Shown here: positions 45,002-57,374 of the stretch, piece by piece
Layout of the letters: the number at the start of each line of letters is the position of its first letter
Position numbering within the stretch: the stretch's first letter is position 1
NCBI GenBank assembly: GCA_007258455.2
Contig: VDFB02321327.1
Span: forward strand, 62,001 to 126,000
Source: Sequoia sempervirens
Lineage: Eukaryota > Streptophyta > Pinopsida > Cupressales > Cupressaceae
Length of the DNA stretch: 64,000 nucleotides
Direction of reading: 5' to 3'
Translations under genes and position numbers: made by a program
The notes under the pieces: model-generated
What the model was told of the DNA's origin: nothing
The model's database searches: none
Seen by the model: the letters and a program-made list of their open reading frames with translations, nothing else

Positions 45002-45971
45002 AATGGCGACTCTGCTGGGAAAATGCTCAAAGCATTTGATGATGAACAAGAATCATGAACCCAAAATCTTTGGTTTCGATCTCACTATCAGACAAACAAA
45101 TCAAAATGTAAGATTAAAGAATAAAAACCAAAGGTGGACTGAACCTTCCATAGACTGAAAATCTAAGTGTGTGCACATGAGTTCATTTCCTTCCTTGAGC
45201 TACTGCAAAAACCAAATTCAACAAATCAGGCTACATAAAGATTTTAACTCCAAAAGCAACTTGGATAGAGCCTCGCTGCCAGTCAGGCGTCTATAGCCCC
45301 AACAAGATTATCATTGTGACTCTCCCAAATATAGCTCTATTTCCAACCAGGTGTCCATAGCCCCGATAGAGATATTTAGATACCTCTGATAAGTTGAATT
45401 CATTTGATTTTCAATATTTTCTCTTTTCTTCTTTTGATATTATTTTCTTTTCATTTTTTCATTTCAACTTGTGAACAATGAAGTTCACACCTAGGGCTAA
45501 GAACCACAGTGGCGTTGAAGCAGAAATAATATTTTTCACCTAACAAGGCATCACAAAGATCCTACAACAACCTCGGTATTTTAAAGATGTATGAAAGTTA
45601 TAAGATTTCAGAATACTTTAAATTCAAATCCAACCAGTGACATCCTCCTTAAATCAAACATTTAGACTACATGATGATAACAACGACCTCAACCATCCTT
45701 TCAAGACACATGATTAAAGTTCATCAAGGAAATACTCAGAACAATCCCAGATAAAAGCATATTTTCCATGCAAGTGCAACACATCCAGAAGAAAACAAGA
45801 AGACCTCCAAAGCAAGAGAAAAAACACACCAAACCGAAAGAAAACCTACCCTAACCAAAGCAAACAAAAGCAAAAAATGGAAACCTAATCTAACCAAAAA
45901 AAAGCTAAGCAAAATAGAAAGGGAAACCTACTCTAACTATGTATAGGAAAAGAGCTGAGAAGAGCTCAAGA
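45002..45971 (-). other. E polypurine/3' signal and untranslated region
   Basis: Minus-strand TTTTCCCAGCAGAGTCGCCA directly before the 3' LTR is the block also found before other plant Tat-like 3' LTRs. The rest is A-rich (AACCAAAGCAAACAAAAGC-like at 45780-45940) without a gene. Confidence 0.6.
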
Positions 45972-47140
45972 CTAGAAATAATGCTTCAAATACTGCCCAT
46001 TGATAGGCAGTGGGATATCCTCCCTAGTGAGAATTTTCAAGCGGAAAGCATTATCTCCCAGGATCTCTGAAATTTGGTAAGGGCCAAGCCAAAGTTTTTC
46101 AAATTTACCATGCTCCCCCTTATGGTCATGGGCTTTATCCCAGTAGAGAACCAAGTCAGAAATCTAAAAGGATTTTACCTTAGCTCTTCTATCAAACCAC
46201 CTTTTGACTACACCCTGATGTTTGGCAATGTTTTCTAAGGCTTTATCCCTTCTTTCTTGAAGGTGTAACAGCTCTTGTAGGCGGGCCTCACTCCTATTTT
46301 CTTCATAATAGTATTCATTAATGAACTATAAAGTGGGGATCCTCAATTGAATTGTAAATACAGGTTCTAGGCCATACACAAGATGATAAGGAGAGGTCCC
46401 TATGGAAGTTTTCTATCTTGTACGATCTACCCATAGAGAAAATCTAAGCTGAGTGTGCCAATCCTTGGGATTCTTCTCTAGTAACTTATGGATGAATGTC
46501 AAGAGGTTTTTATTGGAAGACTTAGCCAAACCATTACCTTGTGGATAGTAATTAGAGGCAAACTTTATTATGATCCCATGATCAAAAGCCCAGTTCAAAA
46601 ATTTTAATGATGCAAATGCAGGACCATTATCACAAACCAAAGATAAAGGGCATCCAAAGTAATTGATAATACCAGATTCAATGAAATCTATTACCACTTC
46701 AAAAGTACACTGTTTGCATGCAAGGGCTTCAATCCATCATGTAAAATAATCAGTAACAGTGAGAATATACCTGTGACCCACAGAAGAAGGTGGATTGATG
46801 GGACCTATGAAGTCCATCCCCCACTGTGCAAAAGGTTTTACCTCAAAGACTGGCTAAAGTGGAAGAGTTGCATACTTTTCTCTAGTTGTTGTTGTCTAGC
46901 ACACATGGCAAGTTCTGACATGGATGTGTGTCCCCTTGAACAATGTAGGCCAATAATAACCAACCCTTAAAATATGATTTGTTGTGGCATGTGCAGATCC
47001 ATGGCCAGTACCATATCTATCATGAAATTTGGCCATGACTCTCTCAGCTTCCTGTCTTCCTAAGCACCTCAGGTAGATACCTTCATGATTTTTCTTATAT
47101 AGCATAGCTCCTTTCAACATGAAAGTGTAACTCTTCAAAC
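45972..47140 (-). pseudogene. E integrase
   Basis: HHCC finger 'HDRYGTGHGSAHATTNHIL' and 'RTCHVC' (46900-47030). Core Asp in 'WGMDFIGPI' (near 46820) and Asp in 'LVCDNGPAFAS' (near 46640). The catalytic Glu of GLAESSNK is Lys here ('GLAKSSNK', near 46525). The C-terminal module 'FEKLWLGPYQISEILGDNAF' ends at 45972. Same frame as RT, with several TAG/TAA stops. It cannot work because of the stops and the Glu change. Confidence 0.87.
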
Positions 47141-47890
47141 ATAATTCCCTTCTCTATACTACATTCATATGGTCAGGACACCTTTGAGTCAGGAGATAGT
47201 GAATGATATCATCATACCATTCTCTAGGAGAAACATCTTCTCGATTGTAAAGTTGGGCTGCAAGATCAGGGTCTATTTCTACCATTGTATTTGTAAGTCC
47301 TTGCCCTCTTACCAGCTTCATGGGCTAAATCTCAATATCATATTCTTGCAACATAGTTACCCACTTAGTTCTATGCTCTCCTAGCTCATTCTGCATCAAC
47401 AACATCTTGACTACAGGATCATGAACTATTGCAATGACCTTATTTCTGAGGATATAGTGTTTGAATTTCTTCACAGCTCTGACTAAGGTGTAAGCCTACT
47501 TCTCCACACTTGAATACCTTAGTTCAACATCTTTCAATGGTGCACTCATAAATGCTATGGGGTGTTCATTTCCTTGATTAGACTGTTGATTCAACATAGC
47601 AGCACAGGAGTGATCAGAAGCAAATGAATATATATAGAATGGTTTAGCATAATCTAGATTCACCAAAACTGGAGCTTCCGCAATGGCCTTCTTTATATCT
47701 ACAAATGCTTCCTTAGCTTCTGTACTCCATTCAAATTTGGCTTCCTGCTTCAACATTGCATTCAGTGGCTTGACTATTTCTGCAAATCCAGTGATGAACT
47801 TCCTTACAAAGTTGATTCTACCAAAGAATGACTTCATTTCTTTCTTGCTAGTAGGTGGTGGGATCTTGAGTATAGCTTCCACTCATTTTG
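47141..47890 (-). pseudogene. E RNase H (first) and connection
   Basis: Starts 'MEAILKIPPPTSKKEMKSF' and continues through 'FYIYSFASDHSCAAMLNQQ', 'HPIAFMSAPLKDVELRYSS' and, after stops, 'AYTLVRAVKKFKHYIL', 'VTMLQEYDIEI' and 'KLVRGQGLTNTM'. Open part 47496-47882. Placed between RT and integrase, as usual for gypsy. Confidence 0.82.
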
Positions 47891-48500
47891 GATCAATGGA
47901 AGTTCCTTTCTTAGAGATAACATGCCCTAGCAATTTTCCCTCTGTAACTCCAAAGATGCATTTCTTTGGATTGAGAGATATACCAAATTCCCTGCACTTC
48001 TAAAACACCTTACACAAATCTATGATATGGTCTCCTCTCTTCTTTGAAAAGACTGTCAATTCATCCATATAAATTATTATTCACTTACCAATTATTTCCT
48101 TAAACGCAATGTCCATACCCCTCTGAAATGTGGCCCCAACATTAATCAAACTGAAGGGAATTCTTTTGTAGGAAAAAGTTCCCCACTTGGTGGTGAAAGC
48201 AGTTTTATGTCTATCCTCATATTGCACCATAACCTGGTTGTATCCTAAGTAACCATCCAAGAAAGACATCATCTGAGATCCATTGAAAATCTGAAGTACT
48301 TCATCCAGTGAAGGTACTAGATAATTATCCTTTTTTGATGCTCTATTGAGGTTCCTAAAATCTACACACAACCTGATTTCACCATTCTTTTTTCGCACTG
48401 GAACTAGGTTCGCCACCCAGGTGGAATGTCTGACTAGGAATATGATCCTTACAAATAATAGTTTCTGCACTTCCTTTTGAATTATGGGTTCCAATAGGGC
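47891..48500 (-). pseudogene. E reverse transcriptase
   Basis: Open part 48081-48494: 'WVANLVPVRKKNGEIRLCVD', 'FRNLNRASKKDNY', 'MMSFLDGYLGYNQVMV', 'IPFSLINVGATFQRGM'. After a stop near 48080 the active box reads Y-M-D-E, with the second catalytic Asp changed to Glu, then 'KKCIFGVTEGKLLGHVIS'. The RT entry motif (upstream, 48495-48711) is in another frame. Confidence 0.85.
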
Positions 48501-48957
48501 ATTGATGGGCCTCTGCCTTTGCCTGAAAAGTTTTACTCCTGTATTGAGAGGGATAGTGAGTTATGATTGATGTGTCATAGGTCTTCAAGTCTTCATAAAT
48601 CCACGCTATCACATCTTGATATGTATGTAATGCATCAATTATGCCTTTCCTCTCTTCTAGAGTACATTCTTTACCAATGAAGACATTCCTGACATCTTCA
48701 TGAGTTCCCATACTATACTTTTCACATTGTCCACTGATGGACTCCTTCTTGGTATCTTGTTCCTGATCTCTGACCTTATCCAGATAAAAAATCCTCTCTA
48801 ACTATACCATTCCTCTGGGAATAGTATTGGCCTTCAGATTAATTACCCCTTCCAAATCCATCTCTGCTTCTTGGAGTTCAGTTTCATCAATAATTTGAGA
48901 AACAAAGACATCTGAGCTTGTCATAAAATCAAAGATATGCTTATAATCTTCAAATAC
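48501..48957 (-). pseudogene. E linker between archaeal-type RNase H and RT
   Basis: Holds 'CTLEERKGIIDALHTYQDV' then 'IAWIYEDLKTYDTSIITHY', the conserved lead-in of gypsy RT, in the frame of the upstream RNase H/protease part. The frame changes near 48500. Confidence 0.7.
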
Positions 48958-49686
48958 CTAGAAATTAGTAACGTTATCAGGTATTGAAGGTACTGGGGTC
49001 AGTTCCACCGTAAACTTCTTCAATCCAGAAAGAGACAAGGGTTGCAATGTACTAGCTACCTGAGCAAGGGAGTTAGTCGTTTGATTCTTATTGTGTGGTA
49101 TCAATTGAATGTTGAAGGAGTCAAACCCTTCAATAAGGTCCCATACTCTGTGTCTATAATTGGTCATCCTTCTGTCATGACAAGGGTACTGTATCCTAAC
49201 TTGCTTAACCGCTAACTCAGAATCCCCAAAGACTTGCAAGATCTTGACCTTTTTCTTTAGTGCCATTAACAACCCATGGACCAAAGCCTCATATTCTGCT
49301 ACATTATTCGTACAATGAAATTGAAGTCTATGAGCAACAAAGAAAGTCTTACCTTTTGGAATAATTAACTCAAATCTTGCCCCAGCTCCTTGCTTTGATT
49401 TAAATCCGTCAAATCTTAAATTCCAACAACCAGCAACTGTAGACTTCCTTGTATCTCTTGCACTATTACTGTTGGATGGTTCTTCAGAAAGCATCACCTT
49501 CTTCCCTTTAGGGTCTTCTTGATCATTCTGGATATCAATTTTGACTACTGGAGTGGGATTGATACACTTCTGTACTTGCTCCACTGCAGTCTGACATAAG
49601 CAACAATCCAGTTCAGAATGGGAGGTATTATGGACCCTGCACCAATTTGGTAAGAGAAAATCTCCAAAATTCATTTCCCTACCCAA
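48958..49686 (-). pseudogene. E archaeal-type RNase H located before RT
   Basis: A 242-codon open stretch. N-terminal 'NWCRVHNTSHSELDC' is a CxxH...H...C knuckle. Residues about 85-230 form an RNase H: 'WNLRFDGFKSKQGAGARF' (first Asp), 'CTNNVAEYEALVHGLLMAL' (Glu), 'VFGDSELAVKQV' (Asp), and the end 'NKNQTTNSLAQVAS', where the last acid of the usual N-x-x-AD-x-LA is changed. Three of four catalytic acids remain. In element M and in classical Tat elements this domain comes after RT and RNase H. Here it lies between protease and RT. Confidence 0.85.
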
Positions 49687-49722
49687 CTGAATCTGATCCT
49701 CAATGCACTTTTGAGTGAATTC

Positions 49723-50448
49723 CTAGAAATTGTCCAGTAAACTAAGCTGATTATCTTCAAGATCATCTTCATTTTCAACTGGTTCCACCAAGGCTTCAAT
49801 AGCACTAGATTCAACAATGAGATCAATAGGCATAGTATGGAACATAAAGACTTCCTCTACATTTGACTCCTCAAAAGGGGCTGCAAGCAAATAATTTCCC
49901 ATGCTTACTTCTGATATCAGGATTTCATTAGAGGTGTTCTGATATTCTGTGATCATGTATTTCATTCTACGTTCTCTTTCAATTCTAATCTGGTTTGGCA
50001 CTCCCTTCCAGGGAAGCCACATATGAGAGTTATCAGTTGATACATATCCATTCAAGTCCCTAGTAAAGTCTCTTCCCAAAATCAGGCCATAAGCATCAGG
50101 TATATTAGCCACTTGTAGATTAATAACCTACTGAATTCTAAGGTCAGAAGCAACCTACATATGAATCATGTTTAATTCCCCTACAACATTAACTTTAGTT
50201 CTATTCAATTGTATAACTTTCTTTTGGGAATCGGTAGGAGTAATACCCAAAGCTCGATAGACACCAAAGGGCATTACATTGGTGGAAGCACTTGAATCCA
50301 ACAAACAGTTGTGCAAGTGTTTACCAAATATACAGATAGAGATCAAGAATGGAGGAGTCTCTATTTTCCCTTGAAACAGGGTTAAGGGAGTATCCACCTG
50401 AGCAACCTGAGTTCTATCTTTCTCTTTTCCCTTATCTCCTAGAGGCAC
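49723..50448 (-). pseudogene. E aspartic protease
   Basis: 50155-50448 has the active site 'CLLDSSASTNVMPFGVYRAL' (DSS for DSG, so likely weakened). After a stop, 49723-50112 has 'DAYGLILGRDFTRDLNGYVS', the ILGRD flap/C-terminal motif, and an acidic tail. Lies directly upstream of the archaeal-type RNase H in the same frame. Confidence 0.82.
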
Positions 50449-52880
50449 ATGAACTTGATTATGAATTTAATTTTTCCTTCTTGCCGATTGAGAACTAGAT
50501 GCTTTATTGATACTTTCACTAACTGATTTATCTTGTGATATGGAATTTGCATTGTAAGTTCCTAGAACTACATTCCTAATGGTTGGAACTCTCAATAGTT
50601 CAAATGTAGAGAGGCTTACCTTTAGCTTCTTGAGTTCTTCTGCAACATATATGGCCAATTTTCTTCACTTAGATTAGCAAGGGTCTCCTTTGGATATTCC
50701 ACCACCCTGTCTTTGCTTGCTTCAACACCCTTTCCCTTTGATAGATCCATTTGTGCTTGATCTTTAAAGAAATATTGTCTTGATACTGGAGGATATGGTG
50801 GATTATTGCTAGCATTAGCATCTGGAGGCATTGTGAAGTTGTTTGGTGGAATGGAGGTGGTGAAGGGGCCTCCAACCTATGGATGTCTATGTGGAAGGTC
50901 TCTCAAATCATACTTCTTGATAGGCCTCTAGAAGGTCTGTACCTCTTCAACATAATCTTCCTCTTCATCCATGGGGCCATTGTCATTCACTGAATTTTCA
51001 TCAAACAACTGTGTAATCTCATCCCCATTGCACACCTGATCTTCCTCTTCCTTCAGCTAGTCTGATTCTTCTTCAGGAACATTTTCTTTGCTCTATGGAA
51101 AAGGAGCATGATTCAGTACTAACACTGATGAATCATAGGGAGTAGATGGCACCATTTCCTGACTACCTGCATTATTCTCCACTTCATATTGGAAGATTGA
51201 AGTTGCTGTCTAGAACTCTTGACAATCTAACTTAGAATGTTGACTCATTTTATGGAGCCTACACTATCCTGATAAAGAAGCCTCAGCCAAATATACGCCA
51301 TTAGGAGGCTTCTCTTGATTGACTGGTTGATTGACTGGATGATCCAATGGGGTAGGGACTCCTCTATTGTTAGGCCTCGTATTCCAAGTCATGTTCTGTC
51401 TAGGTGGTTGTCTCCTATCAAACCCTTGTCCACCAACTTGCTCTCTATCAAAATTCTAGTCTAAGGATTGTTCTTTATCATAATTTTGTCCTCTGTCATT
51501 GGTATACCCTCTGTCATTATTATATCCTATTTCGTTGTTATATCCTCTTTCAGGATGTTACCCCCTATCAAAATGTTTTCCTTGTTGATTTTCACAACTT
51601 TCTCTGCTATGATTGGCCTACATATTTCTCTGAGGAGCTTGCAACTGACTGTTCTGGTTCCTCAAATAAGTTACCTCCATATTTAGCTTCTTCACTTGTT
51701 TAGATAATTCATCTAGTCTTTCCTTGTCAGGATTGGTGTATGGAGGTTGATTTGCATTGCTATGGGGATATCCTACTGTAGTGCTGGTATTCAATGACTG
51801 GTTCAAAACTTTAGAATTCTATAGATATGGGGGATAGCTAGCATGAGATTGTGGATGAAGAGGTTTATTTACATTTTACTGAGGGTAGTTGATTGAGGGT
51901 GGAACTTGACTCATAGGAGGTCCTGCGTGAGGGACAAGAGGCAACTAAGGTACTGGATTCATGATAGGAGTGTGATTAGCAAGATCATGATTGAGAGCTG
52001 GGACTTGTCCAGGGTGAGCAACGGGTCCTAATGATGGTAAAGGCCCAAAAAAATGTTGCCTTAAATTAGTGCTAAGATTCACAGCCTCTACATATGCATC
52101 AAGTAGGGTATTAGGAGGGTTGTTTCTCCATTGCATGAAGGTAGCTATCAGACTGTCAAGTACCTCATAGTAGACTTCTAAAGCAGTGGCTTCATCAATA
52201 GCATAGGGGGCTTACAATCGAGTATAGGCATGATGAAACCGGTTGTTAAAGGACCCTATAGGCTCATGGAATTCTCTCTTAACATTAGTGAACTGATGAT
52301 AGAGCTCATTGGGACTAATGGGAATCCTAAACTTCTACAGAAATGCAGTCTCCAGTTCAGTCCAATGTTGAATAGACCCAGCAGGTAAGTGATTGTACCA
52401 ATAGAGTGCATCTTCTCCTAAGGAATAAGGAAAGAGCCTACATGCTACATCCTCATGATTGATTCCCCTATCCTTGAGGCTAGTTTGAAAGATCTTGATG
52501 TGTTCCTCAACAGTTCTATTGGGATCATTAACATGGAACTTAGAACAAAAATGTTCAGGGTTCTTAGGCATGACATTGTAATTGGTGAAAGTCAATGGAG
52601 ATGGGTTATTGGTGAGGAAAGCCATAGGTGAAGGTGGAAGTGGTAATGGCTTATTTATGGCTGGATGAGGTTGTTGGATGGGAATGTCCTCAAACTCAGA
52701 CTCAGATGAACTTAATGAAGATGAGAATGATGGAGATGATAGAGGTGGCTGGGTGGATGATGATTCACCCCTTCTGTTGGCCCTTCTTGACCTAGTAGGG
52801 GCTCATAATTCTTGAAATTCCTCCTCTCTTGGAGTGGATCTGGTTCTTCTTCTTAATCTTTTAGGAGAGATAGCAGAAAA
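50449..52880 (-). pseudogene. E gag
   Basis: One frame with about 14 stops from 52880 to 50622. 52335-52625 has the capsid start ('NPEHFCSKFHVNDPNRTVEE', 'CRLFPYSLGEDALYWYNHLP', 'IQHWTELETAFL'), followed by 'FHEPIGSFNNRFHHAY' and 'AVNLSTNLRQHFFG'. 51618-51806 is a coiled coil ('LDELSKQVKKLNMEVTYLRN'). Then come a 'GYNNDRGYTNDRGQ' repeat and a CRLHKMSQHSKLDC knuckle (about 51210-51260). The final part (50467-50831) leads to protease after a frame change. Most stops are TAG where Gln would fit. Confidence 0.82.
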
Positions 52881-52904
52881 AAATTGATCCAGCTTGCTTA
52901 TTCA

Positions 52905-52924
52905 GGCCCTCCTTCTAGTGCCAA
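52905..52924 (-). other. E primer-binding site
   Basis: Minus-strand TTGGCACTAGAAGGAGGGCC, two bases after the CAACA end of the 5' LTR. The tRNA is not assigned. Confidence 0.7.
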
Positions 52925-52926
52925 TT

Positions 52927-55630
52927 TGTTGACGATGTTTTTTGCACAGCAACAACTCAGATAGAATATGAAATCCTATCTCTCTTGAAAGGTAAATCTC
53001 TATTGGCAAGCCTCAAGAGATAAACCCAAGGTCTCTAATGTCAAGTCTTGACAATGCATAAACAACTCAGTGATAAATGTGAAAATGTTGGTAATCACAA
53101 AGGGACCTTACTACAAGCAAATACTAAATCTTTAACTTATCAGATCTAGCAATATAATGATACTTCAATCCTAAATCTAACCCAATGATAAAATAAATAA
53201 CAAAAGATTAGGGTTTCATAAAGATATCTAAGATTAAAACTACTCCTAAGATTAATAATGCAAATGATGAAATACTTGAAATGGACCAATCCCTCATAAA
53301 CTAATTCCTGCTTAACCCAGATGAACATGCAGTCTCATAGAAATAGTGAAATCTTCTAAGGTATTAATATTTTCAGATCATGAACATTCATCCAATACAA
53401 CCCAATGGAAATTGAAATGGATAAACTTCACAATTGAACTTAAGCACAATAAATATAAGGTCCAGGCTAACTTTGCAAAGCAACTAACAATCAGCCAGCT
53501 GTAAAAAGTATGGACCAGGAATTGCTGCAACACTTCAAGCATCAAACCATAAACACCATTGAATCATGTCTAATTCTAAATCTAACATACATCTAATAAC
53601 CTTGAGAAATTTCAAAAGATAGAATCACAAGAACCATGCAAGATAAATCAGCACAAAAGAGATCACTAGAAAATCACAATGTCTTCAATTGTATTGAATC
53701 ACTGAATATCAGCAACAATTCTAATGTTCTGTGTTATAGCATTTTCTCAAAATGAACTAACTTCTAACTCTACTCTACTGCCCAATTTTCTCTTGTATCA
53801 AAATTATCTCTATCTGTGTATATTCTTCTATATGTTACAAATGAGGCAGAGTGCCAAATTTATAGAAAACCCCCAAAGCATGTCAGCCTAGCTAGGGTTT
53901 ACAATCATAAAATAGCCATAAACAAGTTGGCTCGACTAATGTTTACAATAAGAAATGGCCACAAAGCAGGTCAGCCAAGAAGAATTCAAAATAAAATAAA
54001 ATTGCATTAAATGCATGAACTCATCCAAGTCGGCCTAGGATCTCCAATATAATTTGAACCAATGCACGTGAAGGAGAAGTAAAATAATAGGGAAGCACAA
54101 ATTTCAATGTAGCCCTATATTAGATACTTCCTTCTAGCTTTATCTATTTGATCTTGCATCTTCAACAAGATTCCATCCAATTCGGCCAAGAGTGGAGTAA
54201 ACAACACTTTAAATTCTCCTTCAATCAAATTAATCTCCTAGAACTTCCTTGACGACCCTGTCAAATTCAGCCTGCACTCAGCAAAAACCACCATCAATAA
54301 TATCCATTATAACACGAAGATTAGAATTAGCCCATTACCAATAATATATTCACCATTCAAGTAAATCCGAGCAAAGATCGAAATCAACCCCGAAATATCA
54401 CCAAAGCACAATTTCTACACAGTTTGGGATTTTCACCCCTCCGCGGAATCCAGGCCAGAAAGGAATTTTGGGGAAATCCAGGCCAAGTGGATTTTCCCAA
54501 AGAAGGCACAAAATCAAGAATAGATTATCAAAATGAAGGAAGGATGCACAAAACATTGTGCAATTTATCAGTTAAAAGCATGGAATGTTAAGTATTTATC
54601 ATTAAATTCATCCAGTTCACCCAATTTCTTAATTCCACAAAGCATCACAAAGAATCTGGGAAAATATGACCGAACCAAAATTCCACAAAAAAGGAAAAGT
54701 TCCAAATTTTTAGCGCATTCTGGTAAAATGGAGAGGGGTAGGAAAATCGGGGAAATCGGCTAGTGGAGGAAAATCCTGAGGCTGGAAGAAAACCTGAATA
54801 TCGATGTCCTCTCATGAATTCAATCAAATTGATCAAATGACCACAAATTTGAGGACCCTGGGTACGAAACCAGTTTAACTTGAACCTCCTACAGATCTTC
54901 CTTGAATTCTAGGCTCACTCGAAAGAAAATTAAGACGAAATGGCGATGCCCTAGGCATGAAACCCTAAATTTTGACCCTAAACGCACAGAACAAGCTTAT
55001 AATGCGAAAGCACTACTTTCATTCATCAATCAAAGAAAGGAAACATGCACATACCATTTGACTAAGTGGAAATTGATCTCAGAAATAACAAATGTCAGTT
55101 TATTGGCACTCAACAAAGAACAAGAATGATAATACCCAAGAAATCACCACCAAATCCAACAATTTGGAGATTCAGCATGCCAAACTTAGCCAAGCACCAC
55201 AAGATTGGATACCCCAACTCAAGAGAATGCAAATGATAAAGCATAATGGCATAAAGCCCCAAAAAATTAGTTAAATTCAAAAACCTGATAGCAAGACGAA
55301 ATTCTAGAAAAATCTGGTCTAGGTGGAATTCTGCGAAGACTAGAAATTCCCGAACAACAGTGTAAAGCAGACCGAGCTGGACTTTAAGTGGGATCTAGGA
55401 AAATCAGGATGGGATGAAAAATCCCGAAACAGAGCAAAAACCCGAACCTTGCCCAAAACTTAAGATTTTCAATATGAAACTTAGGGGAATCACTTAGGCA
55501 AGCAAGATAAACATTTAAGCTCATTCCAAGGCAAGGAAAATCCTAAAAATCAAAGGGCCAAAACAACAAGAGTGGAAGAAAAAGAGGGTCCTTGCTTTCA
55601 GCGGGGCGTGTGTGCAAAAACTGCACAACA
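52927..55630 (-). repeat. E 5' LTR
   Basis: 2704 bp, pairs with 42297-45001. Followed on the plus strand by GGTTG (55631-55635). Confidence 0.92.
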
Positions 55631-57374
55631 GGTTGTCCTTGTTTCTCATCTTTCTTTTGTGTGAATATGTATTTTCCCATACATGAAGGTTTGAATTCTA
55701 AGGATCCTCAATCATCACCAAATAATTTAGATGTAATTTCCTCATTGTTTCCTTCAATTTTTGTGTTCAATGTGGGAAAAATGTCTTAAGAGGACTTGTA
55801 GTTCCTTTTTGAAGCTGCAAGATACTTCCAAGCTCAGGATCTACTTTAACTTGATAAATGTTATTGTTATAGACATATTTCATTATATGATGAAGGGTTG
55901 AAGGGATTGCATGCATCTCATGAATCCATTGTCTGCCTAAAAGAAGATTGTACGAAAGGTCATAAGGCATGACGTGAATAGGAGTTTGCAAAGTAAACAC
56001 CCCAACCATAATAGGAAAAGTGATTACACCGAGCAGTTTCTTTGTTGAATTATCAAATGCTTGAATAGATACAAAATCAGTATTATTTGTGACTTGTCAA
56101 CATCAAATTGATCAAGGAGATTCACACTACACACATTAAGGGGATAATCATTATCAATAAGGGTTCATTTAATCCCTATCCAATTGTATCAAGCAATGAT
56201 CATGACAACTCTAAAGGAGGGAGCTCATGTTGATGGAAAGTAATGTTGAGATTAGTTTGATTCATTTGATGGGTTAAGGCTGCTAGATCATTCAAAGTTG
56301 TACTAGGAGGAACATCAATTTGGTTTAAGGTTGTTTGAAGAATATTGTGGTAATTTAGTGAGTTCTGCAGTAAATCCCAAAGGGAAATATTTGTAGGGGT
56401 ATTCTTTAATTGTTCAACAAGATCATACTCCTTTTTGTGTGGGATGTAGTGAAGAGCACTAGGCAGATTGGGTAAAGGTAAGGAGGGTGGGATTGGTTGC
56501 ACCGGTTGCGGATTATTTTGAGTGTTATATGTATGAGAAATAGTATCATCACTATATTGCTGCAACACATTGGTTTTAAGGGGGTAGAGGGTGTATCGGG
56601 GTTGGTTAGAGGGGTGAAGTTTATGTGAAGGTGGGTAAAGAATAAGTTGAGGTTTATGTTGAGTTTTTTGTTTGTGTGAAGGTGGGTAGAGAGTAAATTT
56701 GGGTTTAGGTGAAGGTTTCTATGAAGGGGGATAAATGATAAGTTGAGGTTGAATAATGTTAACATCCCGTAACAATTAAGAGTCTTCATTATCTTTGAAG
56801 GGCATGCTATCTTTGTCTTGGGTCATAATATCATCCCTAGCAGAAGAGTTATTAGGAGAACCACAAACCACATGTTCATGACAATTAAGGTTTGGTTCAT
56901 CCAAAATAACTTCATCCCCACTAAGGGAGTTATTAATGGTTGGATGTGTTGGATTGTTGATGATGGGGAGATTAGTGGAAGATTTTATGCAATCGTTCAG
57001 TGTTTGTAATGTCTCATTCTATTGTTCCATGTTATCTACCCTACTTGAAGAGATTTTAATATGTTCATCTAATGTTGAAATTTGTGAAGTAGCTTCATCA
57101 CAAGTGGGAGAGGCATCAAGAGAAGAAAGGCATCACATTCTTGGTTTTCAATGATTGGATCCTTTTGCTTAATTATGTATTCTTGGATAGGGGAAAAATT
57201 AGAAAAGGGAGCAAGAAGATCCTCATGATTATCTTTGATTAACTCCCTTTGTCCAATAATGTCTTCCAAAATAGGGGAAGAAAAATAAAGAGGATTGTCA
57301 TAGGTCTTAAAGATTTGAGCATCTAATGTCAACATATCCTCCTCACAAATAATGTGATTTCCATGATTACTCAC
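55631..57374 (-). pseudogene. D (left) coding relic: acidic, Pro-rich and protease-like segments
   Basis: In minus order: 57069-57374 ('MSNHGNHIICEEDMLTLDAQ', acidic); 56570-56820, a relic of the LYPPSHK repeat region now mostly frameshifted; 56200-56568 ('HTYNTQNNPQPVQPIPPSLP', 'EYDLVEQLKNTPTNISLWDL'); then the protease-like part with 'LIDNDYPLNVCSVNLLDQFD' (about 56100-56160) and 55767-56009 ('PYDLSYNLLLGRQWIHEMHA', 'IPSTLHHIMKYVYNNNIY'). 'YDLVEQLKNTP' resembles 'YDLVNQLRKTPAQISILKLL' just upstream of M's protease, which ties D to the Tat group. Continues to 42296 once E is removed. Confidence 0.65.

Larger units (their letters stand above)
42297..55630 (-). mobile_element. Element E: gypsy with RNase H domain upstream of RT
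   Basis: LTRs 42297-45001 and 52927-55630, both TGTTG...CAACA. GGTTG duplications at 42292-42296 and 55631-55635. The empty site is seen in the second D copy near 62112 ('GGTTGGTTGTCCTTG'), which confirms both edges. Minus-strand order: gag, protease, archaeal-type RNase H, RT, RNase H, integrase. Gag keeps one frame, and RT to integrase keeps one frame. The damage is mainly in-frame stops, most often TAG, plus about two frame changes (near 50640 and 48500). Confidence 0.92.

Noticed and set aside
42297..55630. Large segmental duplication suggested by the 2.7 kb repeat at both ends
   Set aside because: Ends TGTTG/CAACA, GGTTG duplications, primer site and pol genes between show these are LTRs of one element.
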